NCBI GenBank assembly: GCA_937997955.1
Contig: CALLDR010000205.1
Location: forward strand, 1 to 6,311
Direction of reading: 5' to 3'
Source of the DNA: an uncultured Emergencia sp.
GTDB lineage: Bacteria > Bacillota > Clostridia > Peptostreptococcales > Anaerovoracaceae
Length of the DNA stretch: 6,311 bases
Part shown: positions 1-5,681 of the stretch, one piece after another
Position numbering within the stretch: position 1 is the stretch's first letter
Layout of the letters: each line of letters begins with the position of its first letter
Position numbers and translations under genes: made by a program
The notes under the pieces: model-generated
Databases searched by the model: none
What the model saw: only the letters and a program-made list of their open reading frames with translations
What the model was told of the DNA's origin: nothing

Positions 1-1026
1 GCCGTCCGCAATACCAGCCTTTGCCGCATCAATGGCAGCCCAAACATCATCCGGGATTTCGACATTACTGCCCTCTGCATCGACTACGCAGGCATCCTCT
101 GCACAGCCGAGAGAAATGGTACCGCCCTGGAATGTGCCGTCCATCGCCGCATGAATGGCGTCATCCGCTGCAACGGGGAACAGCCGGATAGCACTGGCCA
201 TGTTTGTGTCAGGAGCATCCGCATTGACGTTGCCGTCAAAACCAATGGTATAGAAGCCGTTTTCCTTACCCGCTTCCAAAATGCCAAGTCCAGCCGTGCT
301 GGCCGCATGATAGATGATATCTGCGCCCTTGTCATGCATCGCAATGGCCATTTCCTTGCAGGCTGCAATGTCGTCCCAGGAACCCAGGTAGTCAACAAGA
401 ATCTGAACATCCGGATTGACAGACTGTGCGCCCGCAGTCAGACCAGCGGCATTCATGTTGCAGTTGTAAATATCAAAGGCCGCAATAAAGCCGATAACAT
501 TACTCTTGGTCATCATTCCGGCCATGACGCCGACCATATAGCTCAGTTCGTTTTCACGCCAGGAATAGCAGGCAACATTTTCACAGTCAACCTCTGCATC
601 GATGAGCATAAATTTCTGATCCGGGTAGTTGGGTGCAACCGCTTCTACGCTGCTGCCCTGGCTGTACCCGAGCGAAATGATCAGCGAATACTCGCCGGTT
701 TCTGCATAGCCACGCAGCAGCGGCTCATATTCCGCCGCATCCATCGGTTCTGAGTAGTCGAACTGCAGTCCCATCGTGTCGCAGACATTCTTTACGCCGG
801 CATAGAGGGAATCGTTATAGGTTTTGTCACCAAGACCGCCGGTTGCAAACACAACTGCAATTTTCCCGGCAGTGCTTGCTGCCGCTTCGTTATCAGCGGT
901 GCTGGCAGTCTGATCGCCGGATACCGTATCGGCAGAGGTGTCCTGGTTCTGGGAGGTGGTTTTGCCGCACGCTGCAAGTGACAAAAGCATCAGTGCAGCG
1001 AGCATGATCGCGATAATCTTTTTCAT
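1..1026 (-). CDS. BMP-family nucleoside-binding lipoprotein of an ABC importer (3' end off window)
   Basis: Substrate-binding lipoprotein of the basic membrane protein (BMP/PnrA/Med) family. It is anchored outside the membrane and hands nucleosides to an ABC importer. The frame is open for 342 codons from the ATG at 1026 to the window edge with no stop; family length suggests only some 10-40 residues are missing. It begins MKKIIAIMLAALMLL with a lipobox LAAC whose Cys is residue 20, then a Ser/Thr/Asp/Glu-rich linker to about residue 53. The folded domain follows: GKIAVVFATGGLGDKTYND (family signature GDKSFND), LIISLGYSQG, and FDGN near residue 265 where relatives usually have a VD.D-type motif. 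A ribosome binding site AGAAGGAG (1038-1045) lies 11 nt upstream. It follows the ATPase gene by 58 nt on the same strand, so it is probably co-transcribed. Seven cysteines remain in the mature part. Family is clear; the exact substrate (purine nucleoside) is inferred from family and neighbours. Confidence 0.93.
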   Translation of the reverse strand, partial: MKKIIAIMLAALMLLSLAACGKTTSQNQDTSADTVSGDQTASTADNEAAASTAGKIAVVFATGGLGDKTYNDSLYAGVKNVCDTMGLQFDYSEPMDAAEYEPLLRGYAETGEYSLIISLGYSQGSSVEAVAPNYPDQKFMLIDAEVDCENVACYSWRENELSYMVGVMAGMMTKSNVIGFIAAFDIYNCNMNAAGLTAGAQSVNPDVQILVDYLGSWDDIAACKEMAIAMHDKGADIIYHAASTAGLGILEAGKENGFYTIGFDGNVNADAPDTNMASAIRLFPVAADDAIHAAMDGTFQGGTISLGCAEDACVVDAEGSNVEIPDDVWAAIDAAKAGIADG

Positions 1027-1084
1027 AATGATAGAGTCTCCTTCTTTTTTATTTCTAACGAGCGCCTGTTAAGAGCAAAACTCG

Positions 1085-2623
1085 TCAGGTCTCCTGCGAA
1101 ACGCCCAACATCAGTTGGCCGAGACGTTCCTTTGTTGCGTTCTTTGCCTCAAGAATATCCACAATTTTACCACGTGACATCACCATGATGCGGTCTGAGG
1201 TATGTATCAATTCATCAAGGTCACTTGAGATCAATAGTACGCCCGTTCCGTGCTCCGCAGCATCCATGATCTTACTTTGAATCGATGCTGCTGAGGCAAT
1301 ATCCACACCGCGTGTCGGCTGCGCGGCAATCAATAGCTTCAGTGGAATGGAAAGCTCACGCCCCACGACGACTTTTTGCTGATTTCCGCCGGAAAGCGTA
1401 CCGACCGGCACGTTGATTCCGGCCGCTCTAACATCAAAGCTTTCCAGAAGCTCCTCTGCACAGCGGCTTGCGGCTTTCTGATCCAGCCAAAAAGGACTCT
1501 TTGCAAACGGCTTTTCTGCGAAACGATTGAGCATGAAGTTGTCCTGAATGGAGTATTGCAGCACCAAACCCATGCCCTGCCGGTCATCCGGTATGCTTCC
1601 CACGCCGGCCTTTCGAATCTGACTGGTCGATTGTCCGACAAGGCTGCGCCCATCAAACAGGAATTGACCAGACTTTAGCGGCAGCAACCCCAAGAGCGCC
1701 TGTGCCAACTGCGTCTGCCCGTTGCCTTCAATTCCGGCAACGCCAAGCACCTCTCCTGCCCGGAGCGAAAAGCTGACATGATCGACAGCGAGCAGTCCCT
1801 CTGCGCCGCGCACACAAACCTCCTCGGCTTTGAGGACGATCTTCTGCGATGGCGCGCGCTCCGGTCGATGCTCATGCTGGAGACTTTTGCCGACCATGAG
1901 CTCCGCAAGCTCCTTTTCGGTCGTCTCCTGCGGTGTCGTTGTGGCGATCATCTGGCCAGCGCGCATAATCGTCATCCGGTCAGCGATCTGATAGACCTCT
2001 CCAAGCTTATGGGTTATGAAAATTACAGATTTCCCCTGTTCTTTCAGTCTTCGAATCACGTCAAACAGCTTGTCGGACTCCTGCGGCGTCAGGAGCGCCG
2101 TCGGTTCATCCAAAATCAGAATGTTTGCATGGCGATACAAAAGTTTGACAATCTCTACACGCTGCTGCACCCCGATCGGGAGCTTATAAACAGCTTTTGC
2201 CGGATCCAGATCAAAACCATAGAGGTCGGACAGTTCCAATATCTGCTTCTCCGCCTTTTTCTGGTCAAGACGGAAACGTCCTTTTGTAACTTCCTGTCCA
2301 AGCGTCACATTTTCTGCAACGCTCATATATGGGATCAGCATCAATTCCTGATGTACCATGCCGACGCCGTGTGCAATTGCATCGGCAGAATCACGCAGAT
2401 GTACCGGTTCTCCGTTTATACGAAGCGTTCCTTCATCCGGCTGCACAAGACCGTAGATTGTTTTCACAAGTGTGCTCTTTCCTGCACCATTTTCCCCAAG
2501 CAGGGCATGAACTTCCCCTTTTCTCAGCACAAAGTCCACATGGTCATTGGCCAGGACACCGGTACCATATCTCTTTGTAATTCCCAGTGCTTCCAGTACG
2601 GGGGTCTGCCTTTCCGTTTGCAT
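1085..2623 (-). CDS. Nucleoside ABC transporter ATP-binding protein, two fused ABC domains (NupO/YufO type)
   Basis: Cytoplasmic energising subunit of the importer, 512 residues, the usual length for tandem-ABC sugar/nucleoside ATPases. Domain 1 (about 8-245): Walker A GENGAGKST at 43-51, Q-loop Gln92, signature LPIGVQQ at 148-154, Walker B ILILDEP at 168-174, and a switch His in IFITHK. Domain 2 (about 265-505): a degenerate Walker A (GIEGNGQTQ), an intact signature LSGGNQQ and the Walker B variant LLIAAQPTRGVD, where Gln replaces the catalytic Glu. A degenerate second site is normal for the BMP-linked subfamily and separates it from ribose-type RbsA with low certainty. The ribosome binding site AAAGGAG (2636-2642) is 12 nt before the ATG. 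It is the first gene of the transcription unit, followed by the BMP lipoprotein; in B. subtilis nupNOPQ the lipoprotein comes first, so the order here is swapped. The permeases are not visible and should lie beyond position 1. Confidence 0.93.
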   Translation of the reverse strand: MQTERQTPVLEALGITKRYGTGVLANDHVDFVLRKGEVHALLGENGAGKSTLVKTIYGLVQPDEGTLRINGEPVHLRDSADAIAHGVGMVHQELMLIPYMSVAENVTLGQEVTKGRFRLDQKKAEKQILELSDLYGFDLDPAKAVYKLPIGVQQRVEIVKLLYRHANILILDEPTALLTPQESDKLFDVIRRLKEQGKSVIFITHKLGEVYQIADRMTIMRAGQMIATTTPQETTEKELAELMVGKSLQHEHRPERAPSQKIVLKAEEVCVRGAEGLLAVDHVSFSLRAGEVLGVAGIEGNGQTQLAQALLGLLPLKSGQFLFDGRSLVGQSTSQIRKAGVGSIPDDRQGMGLVLQYSIQDNFMLNRFAEKPFAKSPFWLDQKAASRCAEELLESFDVRAAGINVPVGTLSGGNQQKVVVGRELSIPLKLLIAAQPTRGVDIASAASIQSKIMDAAEHGTGVLLISSDLDELIHTSDRIMVMSRGKIVDILEAKNATKERLGQLMLGVSQET

Positions 2624-2745
2624 GATTCTTGCAGTCTCCTTTCAGATATCTCGTGGTAACGCCAAGCCGCCAGATGCTTGCTTTTTGAACCTGAAGCGTA
2701 TAAAATAAAGCACAATACAATCAGTCTTGAACGGGAGGGAAGGAA
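2624..2745. promoter_or_regulatory. Divergent control region between importer operon and GntR regulator
   Basis: This 122-nt gap separates the minus-strand ATPase start from the plus-strand regulator start and must hold both promoters and probably the GntR operator. I see a plausible plus-strand promoter (given separately). For the minus strand the best candidate is weak: TTCAAG, 18 nt, TATTTT around 2706-2732, overlapping the plus-strand promoter. Short repeats lie here: TTGAAC at 2685-2690 and 2727-2732 (42 nt apart, about four helical turns), a tandem ACAAT ACAAT at 2712-2721, and GTAT/ATAC arms at 2698-2701 and 2715-2718. None is long enough to call an operator by itself. Confidence 0.5.
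2678..2706 (+). promoter_or_regulatory. Putative sigma-A promoter of the GntR regulator
   Basis: A -35 TTGCTT (2678-2683), a 17-nt spacer and a -10 TAAAAT (2701-2706, one mismatch to TATAAT) precede the regulator. The expected transcription start is near 2713, leaving a leader of about 33 nt with the purine-rich GGGAGGGAAGGAA just before the ATG. The -35 is poor, so confidence is moderate. The same TTGCTT-17-nt layout recurs at 5599-5627. Confidence 0.45.
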
Positions 2746-3483
2746 ATGCTCCGTCTATCCTCACAAACACAACAATCCAAGGTGCGCGCACAGCTTGAAC
2801 TCCTGCTGCGCAATGCGGAACCCGGCGAGCGGCTGCCCTCAGAGCCTGCGCTTGCGAAGCACTTTGGCGTCAGCCGAACAACGATTCGGGAAGTCATGAG
2901 TCAACTTGAAGCAGAAGGTTTTATCCAGCGCAGGCAAGGGAGTGGCACCTACGTGAGCCGTCAACCGCTGCTGGAGGATGAAAGCCTGCTCCATTTTGTC
3001 GATTTTCCGACCCTGATCTCCAAGCAGGGATACACACCAGCCATGCAGCAGCTCGGATTTGTGCAGCAACGTGCCGGGACGTTCTTCTCCACCCGTTTTC
3101 ACATCGGTGAAGAAGACCGGATTCTCACCCGACGCTGCCTGTATACGGCAGATGAGCATTTTTGTGTACTGGCTGAAGACAGCTTCCCGCTTGCGTTCCT
3201 TTCAGAAAGTCAATGTGTGCATCTGCTGGAGTCAAACAACACCGATCTACGGCTTTTCCTTTTTCGCGCAACCGGCCGTGCCGCCTGTCAGGACGAAACC
3301 ACAATCTCTGTCGCCCGACCAGAAGACTACCCGTTCCTTGAATCCCTGCTTGAGAACAAGCAGCATTCTCTGCTCTTTCTGAGCAGTATGTGTCTGGATA
3401 CTCACAACGAACCGTTTATCAGTTCGCAGATTTACTCAGACACAGACTATATCAAGTATCAGTTGAACCGCAGGATCGTCTGA
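2746..3483 (+). CDS. GntR-family transcriptional regulator with UTRA-like effector domain (HutC subfamily)
   Basis: DNA-binding regulator of 245 residues, the usual length for HutC/UTRA members. The N-terminal winged helix-turn-helix spans about 10-72 and shows the GntR hallmarks: PGERLPSE at 26-33, LAKHFGVSRTTIREVMSQLE at 36-55, EGFIQRRQGSGTYV at 57-70. The C-terminal part (about 85-242) fits the UTRA fold, which binds small molecules: TRRCLYTADEHF, EDSFPLAF, and the terminal strand pattern EPFISSQIYSDTDYIKYQL. The start is set by the purine-rich ribosome binding site directly upstream. It is divergent from the nucleoside importer, and GntR regulators usually control the adjacent divergent operon. 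I therefore infer that it represses or activates the importer in response to a purine-related ligand; the ligand cannot be read from sequence. Its stop is 2 nt from the stop of the convergent VOC gene. Confidence 0.9.
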   Translation: MLRLSSQTQQSKVRAQLELLLRNAEPGERLPSEPALAKHFGVSRTTIREVMSQLEAEGFIQRRQGSGTYVSRQPLLEDESLLHFVDFPTLISKQGYTPAMQQLGFVQQRAGTFFSTRFHIGEEDRILTRRCLYTADEHFCVLAEDSFPLAFLSESQCVHLLESNNTDLRLFLFRATGRAACQDETTISVARPEDYPFLESLLENKQHSLLFLSSMCLDTHNEPFISSQIYSDTDYIKYQLNRRIV

Positions 3484-3485
3484 AC

Positions 3486-3863
3486 TCAGTGATTACTGTG
3501 ATATAGGTTGATTCGGTTCCCGCACGGATCCTCAACAGCAAAATACCTTGTACCATAGCTCTGCGTTACAGGCGTGCTCACAATCCGGATGCCTTCTGCA
3601 GCCGTAAGCTCCTGATAGGTCTGATCGACATCCTCGGTTTCCAGATTGACGATCACAGGGCCGGTCTTTCTGTCATGTGCCTGACAGAGTACGCTGATTG
3701 TACCGCGACCAGCCCGGAACTTTGCGCCGCAATCCTGCGCGCTTTCGTTCCAACTGTAATATGGCTTCTGTCCGAGCAGCGTTTGATAGAAGTCTCGGCA
3801 GACAGAAAAGTTTTCCTCTTCGGTGTATAGAAGGATTTGAATGTCTCCTGTAAATGCTGTCAT
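3486..3863 (-). CDS. VOC-superfamily (glyoxalase/bleomycin-resistance-like) small protein
   Basis: A protein of 125 residues with one vicinal-oxygen-chelate domain made of two beta-alpha-beta-beta-beta halves. The first half begins GDIQILLYTEEENFSVCRDFY and the second VIVNLETEDVDQTYQEL, ending with the typical RYFAVEDPCGNRINLY. I chose the ATG at 3863 because AAGGAG (AAGGAGAATAAGAACATG) sits 9 nt before it and the upstream guanine deaminase stops only 4 nt away; an in-frame ATG at 3929 would give 147 residues but overlaps that gene by 62 nt and lacks such a site. The positions that hold metal ligands in glyoxalase I look replaced (Gln9 early, Asn119 where Glu is usual), so a metal-dependent lyase role is doubtful. 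Tight coupling to guaD suggests a role linked to purine breakdown, but no specific substrate can be named. Confidence 0.82.
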   Translation of the reverse strand: MTAFTGDIQILLYTEEENFSVCRDFYQTLLGQKPYYSWNESAQDCGAKFRAGRGTISVLCQAHDRKTGPVIVNLETEDVDQTYQELTAAEGIRIVSTPVTQSYGTRYFAVEDPCGNRINLYHSNH

Positions 3864-3867
3864 GTTC

Positions 3868-5193
3868 TTATTCTCCTTTTTTGTAGACACAGACGCCGTC
3901 AATATATTTTGCACAGATGTCTCGATCATCCGACCTGGTAATTAACCGTTCTATCCGCTCATACGGTGTCCGCTGCACGCCGTCGCAGAAGCGGCTGTCA
4001 TCCAGAATCACCGCATCAAAGCAATATCCCGGTTCAAAGCTCCCGCTTTTCCAGAGTACGCCGCCGCCTTTTGTTGCAAGGTAAAACGCATTGGGCAGAG
4101 ACAAAACTTTCCGCTGATCCATATTGCGCGCGCTGTTTTTGGAAGCCCAAAAGACTTTAGACGCCAAAATCGCTTCAAAGATCGTTCGGAACATATTCAG
4201 GGTATTGCCGCCGCCGACATCCGTGCCCAGTCCGACTGCAATTCCAGCATCGAGATATTCCATGATTGGTGCTGCGCAACCGCAACTGTTCATATTCGAC
4301 TGTGGACAATGTGCTACCAGCACATTGCGTCCTTTCAGCGTTTCCACTTCTTCGGGGGAGGAAAAAACGCAGTGCGCCATCACAGCCTGTGTATGCGGTC
4401 CAAGCAAACCAGCACGGTCATAGGCCTGCGCATAATAATCAAGATCCGGTGCAAGCTCGTGCACCCAGTCAATTTCATCCACCCCCTCTGAAAGGTGCGA
4501 CTGCACCGGAACATGGTATTCCTCGGCAAGTTTTCCCAGTTGCTCTAAACAGCTTTCCGTACAACTCGGGAAATAACGCGGCGTGAGAATCGGATAAATC
4601 GCACCAATTCCGTTCTTTGTCTCTTCCAGCCAAAGGCGGGTCTGCGTGATCGTCTCCCGTGTCGTTTCCAGCAGGCCCGGCAAAGAATTTCGGTCCATAT
4701 TCACCTTTCCAACATAGCCTGCAAATCCGTATTTTGCCAGGACTTTCATGAGAATCTCTGTCGCTTCGCGGCTGGTCGTTGCATAGGCGCACAGGCGCGT
4801 TGTCGGTGTAGCCAGAAGAGACTTCGCAAAACGGGTGTAGGCCTGTTCCGCATACGCTGGATCGTTGAATTTGGACTCGTCCGGGAACGCATATCGGTCA
4901 AACCATGTGTTCCATTGACCGTTTTCAATATTCTGCCCAATACCCTGGAAGGGTGCTTGTGAGGCGTGAACGTGGATGTCGCATGTTCCGGGAATCACAA
5001 ATTTCCCGCTTGCATCCAGAACCTTAATTTGACGATATTGCTCTGGCAACGCTGAATAAACCCCTGCAACTTTTTTTCCATCGCAGACCAGATATGCGTC
5101 TTCCATGATGGTAAATTGATCCCGCTGTGCGGTAAAAACCAGCGTCCCTTTGATTGCAAAGCTCCGCTCCGCAAAATGTTCAACTTGGCTCAT
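3868..5193 (-). CDS. guaD: Guanine deaminase, amidohydrolase superfamily
   Basis: Converts guanine to xanthine and ammonia in the cytoplasm, feeding purine salvage or degradation. With the start used here it has 441 residues, the family's normal size. The TIM-barrel amidohydrolase motifs are complete: PGTCDIHVHASQ with metal ligands His74 and His76 and guanine-contacting Gln79; LTPRYF with Arg206; QSHLSE with His233 and catalytic Glu236; MAHC with His274; GLGTDVGGG with Asp325. Spacing between these agrees with animal and E. coli type guanine deaminases, as does the AFPDESKF/YVGKVNMDRNS stretch that sets the family apart from chlorohydrolases. It is not the cytidine-deaminase-fold enzyme of B. 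subtilis. Start choice: the ATG at 5217 would lie only about 9 nt from the predicted transcription start with no ribosome binding site, whereas the ATG at 5193 has AGGGG 5 nt upstream and a leader of about 33 nt. An oddity is PTTR where relatives have GTTT near residue 130. First gene of a two-gene unit with the VOC gene. Confidence 0.93.
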   Translation of the reverse strand: MSQVEHFAERSFAIKGTLVFTAQRDQFTIMEDAYLVCDGKKVAGVYSALPEQYRQIKVLDASGKFVIPGTCDIHVHASQAPFQGIGQNIENGQWNTWFDRYAFPDESKFNDPAYAEQAYTRFAKSLLATPTTRLCAYATTSREATEILMKVLAKYGFAGYVGKVNMDRNSLPGLLETTRETITQTRLWLEETKNGIGAIYPILTPRYFPSCTESCLEQLGKLAEEYHVPVQSHLSEGVDEIDWVHELAPDLDYYAQAYDRAGLLGPHTQAVMAHCVFSSPEEVETLKGRNVLVAHCPQSNMNSCGCAAPIMEYLDAGIAVGLGTDVGGGNTLNMFRTIFEAILASKVFWASKNSARNMDQRKVLSLPNAFYLATKGGGVLWKSGSFEPGYCFDAVILDDSRFCDGVQRTPYERIERLITRSDDRDICAKYIDGVCVYKKGE

Positions 5194-5213
5194 AGCATCC
5201 CCTACTCGGCAAT

Positions 5214-5309
5214 TCATATAATTCTTAGCTGCATAATATCAACATTTTTGGTCACTGTCAACGCGAACAAGTGCTTCAATAACATCTTTGGATACATGCA
5301 AAAAAGCAC
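5214..5309 (-). CDS. Possible 31-residue leader peptide upstream of guaD (GTG start)
   Basis: A GTG at 5309 is preceded by an excellent ribosome binding site (GGGAGGT, 5317-5323, 7 nt spacing) and opens a 31-codon frame starting MLFCMYPKMLLKHLFALT. Its TGA stop overlaps the upstream guaD ATG (5217) as ATGA, a typical coupling arrangement. Against it: the frame contains the consensus guaD promoter, the peptide matches nothing I recognise, and 31 codons can be open by chance. It is either a leader peptide on a longer transcript or a chance frame beside a relic ribosome binding site. Low confidence. Confidence 0.25.
   Translation of the reverse strand: MLFCMYPKMLLKHLFALTVTKNVDIMQLRII
5233..5261 (-). 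promoter_or_regulatory. Strong sigma-A promoter of guaD
   Basis: Read on the minus strand: a perfect -35 TTGACA (5261-5256), a 17-nt spacer and a -10 TATTAT (5238-5233, one mismatch to TATAAT). The predicted transcription start is near 5226. This is the best promoter in the window and supports the downstream ATG at 5193 as the guaD start. No purine riboswitch can fit in the short leader, so any purine control would have to act through a DNA-binding protein. Confidence 0.8.
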
Positions 5310-5346
5310 TCTGTTTACCTCCCTTTCTTTTCTGTTAAAAGTGCAA

Positions 5347-5374
5347 TTTGTACGACAACTTGCCAGTTTTTCAA
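5347..5374 (-). promoter_or_regulatory. Weak candidate upstream promoter for the guaD leader
   Basis: Minus strand: TTGAAA (5374-5369), 16 nt, TACAAA (5352-5347). A start near 5340 would give a transcript carrying the GGGAGGT site and the small GTG frame. The -10 has only four of six consensus bases, so this is a suggestion. Confidence 0.25.
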
Positions 5375-5408
5375 AAGATGTCTGTCTGTAATCTTCTTGT
5401 TGCCGCCA

Positions 5409-5426
5409 ATCCAGCTTTTATCCAGC
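5409..5426. repeat. Short direct repeat ATCCAGC with 4-nt spacer
   Basis: ATCCAGC at 5409-5415 and again at 5420-5426, separated by TTTT, a period of 11 nt (one helical turn). It could be a protein-binding site or chance. Confidence 0.3.
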
Positions 5427-5427
5427 A

Positions 5428-5471
5428 GGAATCTGCGGCCGTCTTCCCCCCTGTTTTGAAAGCAGCATTCC
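5428..5471. repeat. Imperfect inverted repeat (hairpin arms)
   Basis: GGAATCTGC (5428-5436) pairs with GCAGCATTCC (5462-5471) in nine base pairs with one bulged base, loop of 25 nt. It is adjacent to the next hairpin at 5474-5493, so a minus- or plus-strand transcript would carry tandem stems. Confidence 0.35.
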
Positions 5472-5473
5472 AT

Positions 5474-5500
5474 CAACGCGCAGACTGCCGTTGGTTTTTT
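5474..5500 (+). terminator. Terminator-like hairpin, plus strand, no gene before it
   Basis: Stem CAACG (5474-5478) with CGTTG (5489-5493), extendable outward by a T-G and an A-T pair, 10-nt loop, followed after one base by TTTTTT (5495-5500). This has rho-independent terminator form but a modest stem. No plus-strand gene lies between the guaD promoter and this site. Confidence 0.4.
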
Positions 5501-5518
5501 AATACGAAACCCAAGCAG

Positions 5519-5553
5519 AAAAAAATCTGCTGCCGATCGGAATGGGCGGCAGC
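5519..5553 (-). terminator. GC-rich hairpin with T7 tail, minus strand, no gene before it
   Basis: Seven perfect base pairs, GCTGCCG (5529-5535) with CGGCAGC (5547-5553), 11-nt loop. On the minus strand it is followed by AGA and seven T (5525-5519), a good intrinsic terminator; on the plus strand the tail TTGCCTTTT is poorer but could act weakly. No minus-strand gene is visible to its right, so it looks orphaned. Confidence 0.5.
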
Positions 5554-5598
5554 TTGCCTTTTATCAAATCATGCTGACATGTTTCAGTGTCTCTGTGA

Positions 5599-5627
5599 TT
5601 GCTTTTTCCGCCGCTGTCCCCTATAAT
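5599..5627 (+). promoter_or_regulatory. Strong sigma-A promoter for the right-hand plus-strand genes
   Basis: -35 TTGCTT (5599-5604), 17-nt spacer, perfect -10 TATAAT (5622-5627). The predicted start near 5634 gives a leader of about 48 nt to the ribosome binding site AAAGGAG (5666-5672) and the ATG at 5682. It could also transcribe the small gene at 6026, since no terminator is seen between. Confidence 0.65.
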
Positions 5628-5681
5628 TGAAAGAAAACGGTATGCAAGCTGCGGACTCAGAAGCGAAAGGAGCGCAACGAC

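Larger units (their letters stand above)
5310..5598. other. Gene-poor intergenic region with several hairpins
   Basis: No frame in this stretch on either strand looks like protein: the open ones are low-complexity translations with no usable ribosome binding site. What it holds is structure: a direct repeat at 5409-5426, hairpin arms at 5428-5436/5462-5471, a terminator-like hairpin on the plus strand ending at 5500, and a GC-rich hairpin at 5529-5553 with a T-run on the minus strand. It sits between two divergent promoters (guaD and 5599-5627). It may be decayed accessory DNA, an interspersed repeat, or an untranslated structured RNA; sequence alone does not decide. Confidence 0.5.

Noticed and set aside
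151..753. Long plus-strand open frame (200 codons)
   Set aside because: It is antisense to the BMP lipoprotein, whose residues match its family throughout; the plus frame has no family-like motifs and no ribosome binding site.
1058..1085. ACGAG/CTCGT inverted repeat between the ATPase and BMP genes
   Set aside because: Only five base pairs with an 18-nt loop and no T-run; too weak to call a terminator or attenuator.
1778..2659. Long plus-strand open frame (293 codons)
   Set aside because: It is antisense to the ATPase, which carries all ABC motifs, and the translated product resembles nothing. It is a shadow of a G/C-third-position-biased gene.
3864..3929. Upstream ATG (3929) as start of the VOC gene
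   Set aside because: It would overlap guaD by 62 nt and adds a non-VOC extension; the ATG at 3863 has an AAGGAG site at 9 nt.
5194..5232. Purine riboswitch in the guaD leader
   Set aside because: The predicted leader is about 33 nt, too short, and no conserved purine riboswitch core is seen.
5400..5440. Resemblance of the minus-strand CCTGCTGGATAAAAGCTGG to the TPP riboswitch core
   Set aside because: The other conserved TPP elements (CTGAGA, closing stem) are absent and the gene downstream is a purine enzyme; treated as chance.
5348..5626. Plus-strand open frame of 92 codons in the gene-free stretch
   Set aside because: No ribosome binding site, runs through two hairpins, and the composition is not protein-like.
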